A stretch of 64,000 nucleotides of DNA from Gammaproteobacteria bacterium. GTDB lineage: Bacteria; Pseudomonadota; Gammaproteobacteria; UBA1113. The position numbers and the translations under genes were made by a program. Of the stretch, positions 35,459 through 46,042 are shown one piece after another; position 1 is the stretch's first letter; each line of letters opens with the position of its first letter. Below the pieces are notes generated by a model, which was given only the letters and a program-made list of their open reading frames with translations, was not told where the DNA came from and made no database searches. The stretch is from positions 62,001 through 126,000 of the forward strand of contig JAJFKI010000027.1 in the NCBI GenBank assembly GCA_021773295.1, in the 5' to 3' direction.

Positions 35459-36055
35459 ATGAGCTACCAAATCAAAGGAGATTTTCTCGAAGTTTGCAGT
35501 TGTCATGTTATTTGCCCCTGCTGGGTTGGTGAAGATCCTGATCATGGAACCTGTGACGGCATCATGGCATGGCACATAACAGAAGGCAAAGTCGAAGGTG
35601 TTGATGTTTCAGGTTGTACCTTTTCTCTTATTAGTCATATTCCCGGCAACGTGTTAGATGGCAATTGGGATGTTAGGGTTTACATTAGCGAAGAAGCCAC
35701 CGAAGAACAAGTACAAAAATTATGTAATGTTTGGCAAGGTAAGTATCACGGGCCACTGGAAGATTTATCAAAATTAATTGGCAATATACTTTCAGTTGAG
35801 CAAGCCCCTATTGATTTCCATTTAAAAGGCATAGATGGGCACTTCACTATTGGCGGTCATGCCACAGCTAAGCTGAAGTCACTGCATGGTGCAACAGGTG
35901 GTATAACAACGTTACATGACACCATGTTTACGACCGTGCCGGGCTCACCAGCCCTGGTGGGTAAGTCAGAAAAATTTCATGTGGATATTCCAGAGTTTAC
36001 CATTGATGTTCAAGATAGGAATGCCATTTGTGCCGCCTTTGAATTTCATTCCTAA
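35459..36055 (+). CDS. DUF1326 domain protein
   Basis: DUF1326 proteins have unknown function; the family starts with a Cys-rich metal-site-like segment. Here EVCSCHVICPCWVGEDPDHG carries four Cys and two His close together at residues 12-31, and the later GGHATAKLKS, PALVGKSEKFHV and AFEFHS segments match the family. 198 residues, soluble, no signal peptide. Its partner gene follows six bases later, and the two families are usually found as neighbours, so they likely act together, possibly on a metal. Function is not known. Confidence 0.85.
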   Translation: MSYQIKGDFLEVCSCHVICPCWVGEDPDHGTCDGIMAWHITEGKVEGVDVSGCTFSLISHIPGNVLDGNWDVRVYISEEATEEQVQKLCNVWQGKYHGPLEDLSKLIGNILSVEQAPIDFHLKGIDGHFTIGGHATAKLKSLHGATGGITTLHDTMFTTVPGSPALVGKSEKFHVDIPEFTIDVQDRNAICAAFEFHS

Positions 36056-36061
36056 CAGCTG

Positions 36062-36799
36062 ATGTCATTGGCTTTACTTACATCAGATAATTTACAGAAA
36101 AAACTAGCCTATGCCAGCATCATTACATTAGTTTTATTGTTGGCTATCGTTGGCTACTCCGGTCACTATTTTATGATGAATGCTAAGCAGGCTCAGTTAA
36201 TGGGTCTTAGCTTATTTCTTATCAGTTGGCTGATGATGACAATGGCGATGATGCTGCCTACGATGATTCCATTGCTACTCATGTTTTATCGCATCACTGT
36301 AGATAAACCATTACAGACTTTGCTCATGGTGTCTGTCACTGGGGGGTACTTGAGTGTTTGGTGCCTGTTTGGTGTCATTATTTTTTATGGTTCATTAGTG
36401 ATTAAATACATATTTTCGAACATTTTTCATGGACAGCAAGCTTGGTTGTTGTCAGCATCATTATTGTTTATTGCTGGAATATTTCAATTTTCATCCTTAA
36501 AATATCAGTGCTTAAGAAAATGTCGCTCCACCTATGGTTTTATTGTGACACACTGGCGTGGTGGCAATACACTGTGGCAGTCATTTCGTCTGGGAACTGC
36601 CCATGGTTTATTTTGCATAGGCTGTTGCTGGGCATTGATGCTGTTAATGTTTATCGTTAGTGCCTACCATCTAGTCTGGATGTTAGCGTTAGCCCTAGTC
36701 ATGGCAATAGAAAAAAACGTTTCTTGGGGGAGTAAAATTACTAAACCCTTAGGTATTTTGCTTGTGTTTGTTGCAATGATAGTTACTATAAATCAATAA
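36062..36799 (+). CDS. DUF2182 integral membrane protein (predicted metal-binding)
   Basis: Membrane protein of 245 residues with about six hydrophobic segments. Family marks: WLMMTMAMMLPTMIP, rich in Met, then KYQCLRKCRS (paired Cys) and GLFCIGCCWALML (three Cys). These Met and Cys clusters suggest a soft-metal ligand set such as copper; the annotation of the family as metal-binding is a prediction. Follows the DUF1326 gene with a six-base gap and no clear SD, so translation is probably coupled. Confidence 0.85.
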   Translation: MSLALLTSDNLQKKLAYASIITLVLLLAIVGYSGHYFMMNAKQAQLMGLSLFLISWLMMTMAMMLPTMIPLLLMFYRITVDKPLQTLLMVSVTGGYLSVWCLFGVIIFYGSLVIKYIFSNIFHGQQAWLLSASLLFIAGIFQFSSLKYQCLRKCRSTYGFIVTHWRGGNTLWQSFRLGTAHGLFCIGCCWALMLLMFIVSAYHLVWMLALALVMAIEKNVSWGSKITKPLGILLVFVAMIVTINQ

Positions 36800-36813
36800 T
36801 CTATCAACTTTGC

Positions 36814-37899
36814 TTATTTGAACTCACTAATCTCAAGCCACTCAGTGGTATCATAGAAATGCTGAATTTGCTGTAGGTAAGGTTTGATATTTAAATGGTG
36901 CGCTTCTAGCCATTGCGGGTTATAGTAGGTCTCTTGATACACCATGCCCCTATCACACATTAAAGTGACAATAGAGCCTTTCTGATCTTGTTTATTTATT
37001 TCATTGATTAACTGTAAGCAGGCATACAAATTAGTGCCCGTAGAGCCACCACCCCACATCCCCGTTAAATTTTTTAACCATTGGATGGCAGCAACACTGG
37101 CCGCATCCGGCACTTTAATCATTCTATCGATAATGTGTGGGTTGAAGGATTGCTCGACTTGTTTGCGCCCTATTCCCTCGATAAGAGAATTTTTTTTAAT
37201 GGTTATATCGGTATCCCCTTTCATATAAGCATCGTAATAACAGGAGTATTCGGGATCAACAACACATAACTTTGATTCTAAATTATTATAAGAAATATTA
37301 GCGGAGATGCAGTCAGCTGTCCCTCCAGTGCCAGCACCACATACATACCAGATAGGTATAGGATAACGCTCCATCGACAACTGTCGGTTGATTGCATCCG
37401 CGATGGAATCGTCAGCGAGTAACATAACTTTTTCAGCATAGCGAAATTGATTCATGAAATGCCCATTGGTTTCTAATGCGATTTTCAAAGCGATTTTTCT
37501 GTCATCTTCATTGGGCTCAAGTAAATGGCAAGTACCACCTAGTTGCTCGATGCGGTGGATTTTATAGGGTGATGTCTTTTTTGATAAAACGGCAATGAAA
37601 TCTAAACCAAGGATTTGTGCGAAGTATGCCTCGGAGACTGCCGTGTTACCTGAAGAGGCTTCGATGACGGGCAGCCCTTCTTTGATATGTCCATCAATGA
37701 TGGCATACATAAATAAACGCCTTGCCATTCGATGTTTCAAGCTGCCGGTTTTATGTGCTGATTCATCTTTAAAATAAAGATCGATATGAGGGATCTTTGG
37801 AAACCATACCCTCAATAAATTGGTATCTGCACTACGATTTGCATCTGCTTTTATGACATGAACAGCTTGTTTGCGCCAATGTCGAAGAGAACCTCTCAT
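36814..37899 (-). CDS. PLP-dependent cysteine synthase/desulfhydrase family protein
   Basis: Fold-type II PLP enzyme. The PLP lysine lies in DESAHKTGSLKHRMARRLF, the substrate loop is VIEASSGNTAVSEAYFA and the phosphate-binding glycine loop is VCGAGTGGTADC. It resembles the Cds1/CysK-like group, some of which degrade cysteine to H2S instead of making it, so direction is uncertain. About 361 residues. I start at the ATG at 37899, with CGGAG 10 bases upstream; a TTG at 37920 is in frame. Confidence 0.82.
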   Translation of the reverse strand: MRGSLRHWRKQAVHVIKADANRSADTNLLRVWFPKIPHIDLYFKDESAHKTGSLKHRMARRLFMYAIIDGHIKEGLPVIEASSGNTAVSEAYFAQILGLDFIAVLSKKTSPYKIHRIEQLGGTCHLLEPNEDDRKIALKIALETNGHFMNQFRYAEKVMLLADDSIADAINRQLSMERYPIPIWYVCGAGTGGTADCISANISYNNLESKLCVVDPEYSCYYDAYMKGDTDITIKKNSLIEGIGRKQVEQSFNPHIIDRMIKVPDAASVAAIQWLKNLTGMWGGGSTGTNLYACLQLINEINKQDQKGSIVTLMCDRGMVYQETYYNPQWLEAHHLNIKPYLQQIQHFYDTTEWLEISEFK

Positions 37900-38001
37900 T
37901 GTTTGATATCTCCGTATCAATCCATTACTTTCTTAAGTCTAGTACGGCTTTGGGTCATGCTCAATTATCAAACAAGAAAATATTAGATATTTCAGCAAGT
38001 T

Positions 38002-38032
38002 AAAAAAACCTTAAGATCAGTAAGGATTTTTT
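38002..38032. terminator. Terminator-like hairpin just upstream of the EAL gene
   Basis: CCTTA (38009-38013) and TAAGG (38021-38025) with a 7-base loop, flanked by seven A and six T, form a bidirectional terminator-like structure. It lies between two divergent genes, 20 bases before the EAL start, where an intrinsic terminator would not be expected unless transcription is attenuated there. A TATACT box follows at 38036-38041. Confidence 0.4.
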
Positions 38033-38051
38033 GTTCTATACTTGAATCGTT

Positions 38052-39668
38052 ATGAAGCGCAAAACAACCCTAATAATGACGATTATTGTCGCCTTTCTAG
38101 TATCAACCGTGCCTATCGGCTTATTGCTGTGGTATACCTATCATGAAACTATGGACACACAATTAGAGATTACTATTAATGAAGCCATTGCAAGTTCTGA
38201 TAAATTATCCAAGGGCTTAGCGCGCATTGAAAAAATTACTGAGCCATTAAAAACAGTTCCAGCTGAATGCTCTACAGCAGTCATCAATAAATTAATTGAA
38301 ATTGAATATACCATGCCAGAAGTTCGACTTGTTGGTTTAGTATCAAAAGATGGTAAGTTAATCTGTACGAGTCATGGACTCAATGAGCGTTTTAATCAAG
38401 ATGAGTATACGTTTTTATTGGGTAAGCACGGATTAAAAGTCTCAGGCCCTGTAAAGAATCACCTCATTCCTCAACCTGTGATGGTGGTTTCTAATAATCG
38501 TGATGACGGTAATTATATTATTGCTGTTGTTTTGCCACAAACAACACAAAAATATTTAAGTACACGCCATGGTAAAGATGGCTTCTCTGCAATAACGCGA
38601 GAAGATCACACGGAATTTTTTACTGATCATCCGCACGACACTACGGGCGTCAAATTATTAAATGTAGCTTATTTAAAAAATGATACCATTGTGGCAAAGG
38701 CAAAATTTAACGATGGCACAGTTCGCACCCTGGTTTCAAATAAGGTTGATCAAACGGGCGATATTTATGTAACTATTGGTGTTACTGAAAATTGGCTGCT
38801 TCACAGTTGGTATCGTTTAGCTATGTTTCAAATTAGTATTGCTATTATTTTTATGATTGCTGTTGTTTTTATGGCAATACTAGTAACAAAACGGCGACTG
38901 TCTCTTAGCAAGGAATTAGAACGCGCTATTAAGCATAATGAATTAAGAGTTTATTATCAACCTGTCATTGACTTGCAAACGAATCGATGTGTTGGTGCAG
39001 AGGCGTTATTGCGTTGGCTCCACCCAGAGCGGGATATCATTCGTCCTGATCTCTTTGTGCCGTTGGCAGAGGCCAGCGGGATGATTGTGCCCATAACCGA
39101 GTGGCTGATCGATACCGTGATTGATGAATTTGGGCAGCATTTAAAAAATGACAAGGACATGCATATTGCCATTAACCTTAGCCCAAATCATTTTGATAAT
39201 GGACAAATCATTGAAGATACAAACCGTCATTTAAAAGAATCCGGTGTTGACTACCATCAAATTATTTATGAAATTACTGAGCGATCGTTGATTCCTAATA
39301 AAGACCAACAACCTCGCGAAATTATGGAAAAATTGAAAAGCTTGAATGCTCAATTAGCCTTAGATGATTTCGGAACGGGTTATTCAAGTTTAAGTTATCT
39401 TTCCTCATTCCCGCTTGATTATTTAAAAATCGATAAAATTTTTACGGAAAGTATTGGTACCGGTGCAATCACCGAAAATTTAGTCGACTCGATTATTGCT
39501 ATGGCAAAAAACTTAAACTTAAGCGTTATTGCTGAAGGCATTGAAACAAAAGAGCAACTAGAGCATTTGAAAAAGAATGGTGTTAGCTATGGACAAGGTT
39601 GGTACTATTCCCAACCTCTTCCCTTTAATGAATTTATCGCCTTCATGATTAATTTTAATAATCACTAA
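38052..39668 (+). CDS. CSS-motif/EAL cyclic-di-GMP phosphodiesterase, membrane-bound
   Basis: Hydrolyses c-di-GMP to pGpG. An N-terminal transmembrane helix (about 8-28), a periplasmic domain to about 245 with two conserved-type Cys (ECSTAV and LICTS, as in redox-sensing CSS-motif domains), a second helix (255-280) and a cytoplasmic EAL domain. The EAL site is intact: GAEALLRW, INLSPNHF, EITERSL, LDDFGTGYSSL, DYLKIDK and AEGIET. 538 residues, like E. coli PdeC. No SD precedes the ATG; the only -10-like box lies 11 bases upstream, so the mRNA may be nearly leaderless. Confidence 0.9.
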   Translation: MKRKTTLIMTIIVAFLVSTVPIGLLLWYTYHETMDTQLEITINEAIASSDKLSKGLARIEKITEPLKTVPAECSTAVINKLIEIEYTMPEVRLVGLVSKDGKLICTSHGLNERFNQDEYTFLLGKHGLKVSGPVKNHLIPQPVMVVSNNRDDGNYIIAVVLPQTTQKYLSTRHGKDGFSAITREDHTEFFTDHPHDTTGVKLLNVAYLKNDTIVAKAKFNDGTVRTLVSNKVDQTGDIYVTIGVTENWLLHSWYRLAMFQISIAIIFMIAVVFMAILVTKRRLSLSKELERAIKHNELRVYYQPVIDLQTNRCVGAEALLRWLHPERDIIRPDLFVPLAEASGMIVPITEWLIDTVIDEFGQHLKNDKDMHIAINLSPNHFDNGQIIEDTNRHLKESGVDYHQIIYEITERSLIPNKDQQPREIMEKLKSLNAQLALDDFGTGYSSLSYLSSFPLDYLKIDKIFTESIGTGAITENLVDSIIAMAKNLNLSVIAEGIETKEQLEHLKKNGVSYGQGWYYSQPLPFNEFIAFMINFNNH

Positions 39669-39724
39669 TTATTCTAGGCTCGTTTGAATATTACAGACTG
39701 ACTTGTGCTACGTAAAAAATGTAG

Positions 39725-39744
39725 GGGCGCTTCGCGAAGCGCCC
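39725..39744 (-). terminator. Intrinsic terminator between convergent genes
   Basis: A perfect GC-rich 20-base palindrome (GGGCGCTTCG and its complement) lies between the EAL and RND-adaptor genes. On the minus strand it is followed by ATTTTTT (39715-39721 region), so it terminates the adaptor transcript and may serve the plus strand less well. Confidence 0.7.
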
Positions 39745-39769
39745 TCTTAGTTGAATCAGGAGGAGTATA

Positions 39770-41011
39770 TTACTCAATGGTAACTTTTAAACCTGTAATT
39801 GCATTTGGTAATTGTGTAGTGATAATGTAGTCACCCTCTTTTAAACGTTGGCTTTGGATTAAATAATATTGCGTATTTTTAAGATCTGTGACACCAATTT
39901 TTTTAATCGTTGCTGCCAATAGACGACCATCAACAATTTTGAAAACTTGGTTACCGTTGAAGATCGAAGTAACAGGAACCGCGAAAACATTGTTAACAGG
40001 CAGTAAATCAACTTTCAAGGGAATTGTTCTGCCAATCACAGCATCAGTGATTGATTCGTCAAACCTGAAGAGCGCATCAATGCCTAATCGACCTCGCTCC
40101 GCCCTGCCCGCTAAACGACTTAAAGTTAGGCTGTAAGGTTTATTATTAATACGCGTGGTAGCTGTTATTTTATCGCCCCTGGTAACAGCATCCCTCGCAC
40201 GTTGCACATATTGTTCTGGAATTTGGCAGCGGACTTCAGCAAAGCGGCTGTCATACAGTTGAATTAACACATCACCGGTTTTCACTCTATCACCCGTTGA
40301 TACGGACAGCATGGTGACTCGACCATCAAACGGTGCTGTTACTAAGGTTTTCTCTAGTTCAATGTTCGTTAAATCAAACAGTGCTTTGGCTTTCATTAAT
40401 TTTGCTTGTAATTGCGCTAGACGATTTTGATGATCTTTAATATCATTTTCACGTTGTGTGACCGTTAAACGGCGGCGATTTAATTCTTCATGCGCTTGGT
40501 CTAGAGCGAGTTCAGAGCCTGCCAATGTTTTGGTTAAATGCTCACGACGTCCCACATTTTTTTGCGCAATAGCCACAAGGGCTTTTTCATGCTCGAGTGA
40601 TTGCACGTCTGTTTCGTTACGTCTTTTTTCTGCTGCAATTTGCGCTTCGAAATCATTCACATCTGCTTGACGTTGCTGTAATAACAACTTTAGCTCTCTA
40701 TCTTCCAATTGAACTAATGGATCACCTTTTTTGACTTCGACCCCTTCACGTACATAGACTTTTGTGATGTCAGCTTCAATGCGCGCTTTTCGCTCCACCA
40801 TTTCTGGAGATTCAATTCTCCCATAAAGGATTAGATAAGGCGCGTATGTGCCCTTTTCCAGTTTAATGATGTTAACGGGCCAACTGGCTTCTTTAGTTGG
40901 GCTAATTGTGGTGCCCTTTTTGCTGATAATAAGGATAAACACCACCAATAATGCAACACCTATGATGCCATAGGGTAAATATTTTTTAATTGTTTGTTTA
41001 TCCCAGTTCAT
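39770..41011 (-). CDS. RND efflux periplasmic adaptor subunit (HlyD/MFP)
   Basis: Adaptor that would connect an inner-membrane RND pump with an outer-membrane channel. Residues 13-31 form the membrane anchor. The lipoyl half-motifs are AYVREGVEVKKGDPLVQLED-like (here TKVYVREGVEVKKGD) and VTAPFDGRVTMLSVSTGDRVKTGD, and between them is a long coiled-coil hairpin (about 105-215, QLQAKLMKAKALFDL). 413 residues. No pump or channel gene adjoins it: it lies after malic enzyme on the same strand with adjacent codons, so its partner is elsewhere or it has another job. Confidence 0.85.
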   Translation of the reverse strand: MNWDKQTIKKYLPYGIIGVALLVVFILIISKKGTTISPTKEASWPVNIIKLEKGTYAPYLILYGRIESPEMVERKARIEADITKVYVREGVEVKKGDPLVQLEDRELKLLLQQRQADVNDFEAQIAAEKRRNETDVQSLEHEKALVAIAQKNVGRREHLTKTLAGSELALDQAHEELNRRRLTVTQRENDIKDHQNRLAQLQAKLMKAKALFDLTNIELEKTLVTAPFDGRVTMLSVSTGDRVKTGDVLIQLYDSRFAEVRCQIPEQYVQRARDAVTRGDKITATTRINNKPYSLTLSRLAGRAERGRLGIDALFRFDESITDAVIGRTIPLKVDLLPVNNVFAVPVTSIFNGNQVFKIVDGRLLAATIKKIGVTDLKNTQYYLIQSQRLKEGDYIITTQLPNAITGLKVTIE

Positions 41012-42423
41012 TAACTCTCTTTATGCTTACGTGCTACGCCAGTTTTAATTGCTGCCTTGACCACAGCTTCTGCAACTGCTGGTGCAATATTACTATCGAA
41101 GACACTAGGAATAATGTAATCCGGAAATAGCGCGTTATCATCAATGACTTCTGCGATTGCATAAGCGGCAGCTAATTTCATTTCTTCGTTAATTTCTGAT
41201 GCCATACAGTCTAATGCGCCACGAAATATGCCGGGAAATGCTAACACATTGTTAATTTGATTGGGGTAATCACTACGCCCTGTTGCCATGATGGCAACAT
41301 GGGGCATGGCTAATTCTGGCATAATTTCTGGTGTTGGATTTGCCATAGCAAATACGATAGGATCCTTATTCATCGATTTAATATCACCAACGGTGAGGAT
41401 GTTTGGCACAGACAAACCAATGAACACATCAGCCCCAACCAACGCTTGCTGTAAGCTGCCTTCAATATTATCAGAATTTGTTATTTCAGCGTAGGCTTGC
41501 TTGACCGGGTCTAAATATTTACGGTTACGATGTACAACACCTTTGCTATCACAACCAATGATATTTTTAACACCGAATTTAAGTAGCATTTTCGTACAAG
41601 CAATGCCGGCTGCTCCTACGCCACTAAATACGATTTTCAAATCCTTGGGTTGTTTTTTCACTATTTTAAGCGCATTAATAAAAGCTGCTGTTAAAACGAT
41701 GGCTGTTCCATGTTGATCATCATGGAACACTGGAATATCCAATTCACGTTTCAAACGTTCTTCAATTTCAAAACAGCGTGGTGCTGAAATGTCTTCAAGA
41801 TTAATACCACCAAATCCTGGAGAAATATGCTTAATGGTTTTAATAATTTCTTCGGTGTTTTTAGTATCTAAGCAAATGGGGAAGGCATCAACATCGGCTA
41901 TATCTTTAAATAGCATCGCTTTACCTTCCATCACCGGCATAGCCGCCTTTGGTCCTATATCGCCTAAGCCTAAGACTGCCGTGCCATCGGTTACAACAGC
42001 CACCGTATTGCGTTTGATTGTTAAATTATAGGCATCGGCCTCATTTTTGTGAATCGCTGTGCAAATCCGCGCTACACCCGGTGTATAAGCCATTGATAAA
42101 TCGTCACGATTTTTAATGGGGCTTTTACTTTTTACCTGAATTTTGCCACCGATATGATAGAGAAACGTTCTATCAGACGTGTGGACGATTTTTACTTTAT
42201 CAAACTCACTTAATGCTTTTACAATTAACTCTGCATGCTCAGGATCGCTGGCATTGATTGTGATATCACGGATAATGGTATCTTGCTTTACTCGAATAAT
42301 ATCAACAGCACCAATATTACCATCATGATGGGCAATGATAGACATCACATCGGATAAAACGCCCGCGTGGTTTTCTAGCTGTAGTCTGACAATAATGGAG
42401 TTACTTGCACCGATGGTTAACAT
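41011..42423 (-). CDS. NAD(P)-dependent malic enzyme with N-terminal ACT domain
   Basis: Oxidative decarboxylation of malate to pyruvate. An ACT domain covers residues 1-78 (NSIIVRLQLENHAGVLSDVM is its opening strand and turn) and may bind an allosteric amino acid. The malic core follows: SMAYTPGVARIC, VTDGTAVLGLGDIGPKAAMP, VFHDDQHGTAIV (metal-binding Asp), VFSGVGAAGIACT and AMANPTPEIMPE. I use the ATG at 42423, preceded by GTGAGG; the frame opens further up at 42519 inside the preceding gene. About 470 residues. It overlaps the M15 peptidase gene by 23 bases, so they are co-transcribed. Confidence 0.9.
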   Translation of the reverse strand: MLTIGASNSIIVRLQLENHAGVLSDVMSIIAHHDGNIGAVDIIRVKQDTIIRDITINASDPEHAELIVKALSEFDKVKIVHTSDRTFLYHIGGKIQVKSKSPIKNRDDLSMAYTPGVARICTAIHKNEADAYNLTIKRNTVAVVTDGTAVLGLGDIGPKAAMPVMEGKAMLFKDIADVDAFPICLDTKNTEEIIKTIKHISPGFGGINLEDISAPRCFEIEERLKRELDIPVFHDDQHGTAIVLTAAFINALKIVKKQPKDLKIVFSGVGAAGIACTKMLLKFGVKNIIGCDSKGVVHRNRKYLDPVKQAYAEITNSDNIEGSLQQALVGADVFIGLSVPNILTVGDIKSMNKDPIVFAMANPTPEIMPELAMPHVAIMATGRSDYPNQINNVLAFPGIFRGALDCMASEINEEMKLAAAYAIAEVIDDNALFPDYIIPSVFDSNIAPAVAEAVVKAAIKTGVARKHKES

Positions 42424-43072
42424 AATTGGCCTCACATTTTTCGAAATGTTGATAATCTTGTAGCTTTTTCCAATCACCGCCCCAGGACCAGTCATAACGA
42501 TCAAATAATTTGTAGGCAAGGGTGTTGTGATTAATCATGCCTTTATGGTTTTTACTACGATCGGCGAAGGCAGCGCCGTTAATGGGTAGCACAATCGCGC
42601 CACGGATATAAGGATTAACGCGTGTATTAATATCAATAGCAAAACCATAAGCATGAGATGAATAGCGATTGTTTCTGCCAGTAATAGGACGACAATTAAA
42701 ACCGGATGTATTATTGGATTCCATCGCAGCTTCATCATTACCTTGGTAATAATACATGGGATGCATGCGCTCGATGGGAAAATGTGCTTGATAAAGTTGC
42801 TCGAAAATACTCGTTACTTGCTGTGCGATTTGTTGATTAACAATTAAATGACCTTTATGTGGCTTACTATCAAACCCCCAGTATATTATCGTTAAATAGC
42901 GCAATTGTGATAATGGGATTGGACAACCTTGATGCCAAGTGATACCAATCATTTCTTCTTGGGTGGATTTTGGAATGTGCTGCATGGTTTTAGCAGGAAT
43001 AGCATAAGCCATTGTTGTGGCCCAAAGTGCCAAGAGTATAATGACAGTGTAGTACGTTCGTTTGTGACTCAT
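42401..43072 (-). CDS. M15-family D,D/L,D-carboxypeptidase-like peptidase, exported
   Basis: Zinc peptidase acting on peptidoglycan peptides. A signal peptide (residues 1-25) leads to the M15 motif SSHAYGFAIDIN (H140, D147) and the third ligand in DYQHFEKCE (H209). Six Cys suggest disulphides in the periplasm. 223 residues, like the M15 C-type/VanY group. It lies 16 bases after the outer-membrane barrel gene and overlaps malic enzyme, an odd mixture of wall and central-metabolism genes in one transcription unit. Confidence 0.82.
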   Translation of the reverse strand: MSHKRTYYTVIILLALWATTMAYAIPAKTMQHIPKSTQEEMIGITWHQGCPIPLSQLRYLTIIYWGFDSKPHKGHLIVNQQIAQQVTSIFEQLYQAHFPIERMHPMYYYQGNDEAAMESNNTSGFNCRPITGRNNRYSSHAYGFAIDINTRVNPYIRGAIVLPINGAAFADRSKNHKGMINHNTLAYKLFDRYDWSWGGDWKKLQDYQHFEKCEANYVNHRCK

Positions 43073-43088
43073 CCCTTTTCCTTAGGGT

Positions 43089-43781
43089 TTACGTAAAATA
43101 ATGGCGAATACCAACGCCTACCGCGGTTGAGCCTGAATTACTTGAATCATACATGCCAAACACGCCAGAGCGATGGTGGATGCGATAAAGTAACTGCCAG
43201 TCTGGTCGTTTGGGTAATGACAGCGTTGCTTCAAACGATAAATAATTTTCAAAACGCCGGCCATTAATTTGTTTGCCCATGTCCCGCTGCTCACGCCACG
43301 GGATCGCACTGGCATAAGATACCCCTTCCCCGATAGCAAATGTTGTGGTGAGGAAATGATTCCAGGGAAAGTTAATCCAACGTACATCGATATAAGGATT
43401 AACTTCATAAATAGTCCCGATAGGATCATTTTGGTAGGTAACGTTACCATTGACTTCAAACTTAGCCCTAAACTGATCAAAAAACTGACTTAATGGATTC
43501 TGGGGAGATAATCGGTATGATATTTCACCAGAATATAAATTAGCCCGACCGCGTTCAATATTAAACCGTAACACTTCATTTAGCAAACTGCTTGTCATTT
43601 TGCTGTAATAGACAGCAATGCCCAGTAAACCTTGATCAGGCTGAGGTTGGTAAACACGACGTTGCTGTGGGCTCATAGTATCAGCTGTAGCTGTAGCATC
43701 AGCGCTAGCGCAGACTAAGCGACTGTTCAGGCTTAATAGGATACTCAAGATCACTAACAGATTTATTCTCGTCATTCGCAT
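43089..43781 (-). CDS. Outer-membrane beta-barrel protein, PagL/acyloxyacyl hydrolase-like
   Basis: A signal peptide (1-25, cleavage near VCA-SA) and a barrel of alternating strands ending in an aromatic (GVGIRHYFT). The RIHHRSGVFGMYDSSNSG stretch near the C-terminus resembles the His-Ser region of PagL-type lipid A 3-O-deacylases. If so, it trims lipid A. The similarity is short and by eye, so a plain barrel of unknown function is possible. It ends 16 bases before the M15 gene on the same strand. Confidence 0.5.
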   Translation of the reverse strand: MRMTRINLLVILSILLSLNSRLVCASADATATADTMSPQQRRVYQPQPDQGLLGIAVYYSKMTSSLLNEVLRFNIERGRANLYSGEISYRLSPQNPLSQFFDQFRAKFEVNGNVTYQNDPIGTIYEVNPYIDVRWINFPWNHFLTTTFAIGEGVSYASAIPWREQRDMGKQINGRRFENYLSFEATLSLPKRPDWQLLYRIHHRSGVFGMYDSSNSGSTAVGVGIRHYFT

Positions 43782-43782
43782 A

Positions 43783-44457
43783 TTATTTTTCGTCTATTGT
43801 TTCTGATAACTCTGATGAGCTGTAATACTTAACGCCAATCTTAATAGGCGTTCTCCCTTTACTGATGCGCCATTGATTAGTGTCCCTTAAGGAATAAGCA
43901 CAGCCGCAGTATTCTTGCTGATAGAATGCTTCACGCTTGGAAATTTCAATCATGCGTTGTGAGCCACCGCCTTTGCGCCAATTGTAGGTCCAGTAAATCA
44001 TATCAGGATAATGGCCTGCAGCGCGCTCGCCACAGTCGTTGATTTGGGCCATGTTTTTCCAGCGAGAAATGCCAAGGGAACTGCTGATAACATTAAAGCC
44101 ATGCTCATGGGCATAGAGCGCTGTGCGCTCGAAACGCATGTCAAAACACATGGTGCAGCGAATGCCTCGTTCTGGTTCATTTTCCATCCCTTTTGCTCGT
44201 TCAAACCAATTATCGACGTCGTAATCAGCATCGACGAAAGGGATATCATGTTTCTTTGCAAAACGAATATTTTCATCCTTGCGGATTTCGTATTCTCTTT
44301 TGGGGTGGATATTGGGATTGTAAAAGTAAATGGTAAAATCGATTTCTGATTCGACTAAGCGTTCCATCACTTCACCACTGCAAGGGGCGCAGCAAGAATG
44401 TAATAATAATTTCGATTCGCCACTGGGTAATGTAAGCATTGGTTTTTGGTGCGTCAT
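43783..44457 (-). CDS. queH: Epoxyqueuosine reductase QueH
   Basis: Final step of queuosine synthesis in tRNA, reducing epoxyqueuosine; QueH replaces the unrelated QueG in many bacteria. The Cys-rich Fe-S motifs are [14 protein letters not shown] (C22, C23, C26), [12 protein letters not shown] and [20 protein letters not shown] and [15 protein letters not shown] are typical. 224 residues. The stop is only one base from the barrel gene's start, and serS lies directly upstream, so it joins the two tRNA-related genes. Confidence 0.92.
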   Translation of the reverse strand: MTHQKPMLTLPSGESKLLLHSCCAPCSGEVMERLVESEIDFTIYFYNPNIHPKREYEIRKDENIRFAKKHDIPFVDADYDVDNWFERAKGMENEPERGIRCTMCFDMRFERTALYAHEHGFNVISSSLGISRWKNMAQINDCGERAAGHYPDMIYWTYNWRKGGGSQRMIEISKREAFYQQEYCGCAYSLRDTNQWRISKGRTPIKIGVKYYSSSELSETIDEK

Positions 44458-44464
44458 TATTTTT

Positions 44465-45745
<1,281 letters not shown>

Positions 45746-46042
45746 TTACTCATTAATCGTTGCTGACCAATAAACGATGTGTTCTGCTTCGATGGTTTCT
45801 TGCAATTCACCAATAACCTTTTTCATGGTTTCTGGTATATCAAAAAACTCAACCACTAGAGGCAAATCACTGCTTAAATCCATAAATTTAACATTATGCA
45901 TCTCGCCCGACTGCCCAAAACCTTCAATGCCACGAAACACGGTGACGCCGCGTACTTGTGCTTGTGATTTTAAATATTTCAGTAATTCTCGCAATTTATG
46001 CTCTGACTCTGTCATATAGATACGACACATGATTACATCCAT
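45746..46042 (-). CDS. DUF190 family protein
   Basis: Small PII-like (ferredoxin-fold) protein of about 98 residues that is often found beside crcB and thought to take part in fluoride handling. The family pattern is seen: RIYMTESEHKLRELLKYLK, then VTVFRGIEGFGQSGEMH and DLPLVVEFFDIPE. The start is the ATG at 46042, which overlaps the crcB stop (TAATG); a longer frame upstream overlaps crcB and is not family-like. Ends six bases before the serS start. Confidence 0.85.
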   Translation of the reverse strand: MDVIMCRIYMTESEHKLRELLKYLKSQAQVRGVTVFRGIEGFGQSGEMHNVKFMDLSSDLPLVVEFFDIPETMKKVIGELQETIEAEHIVYWSATINE

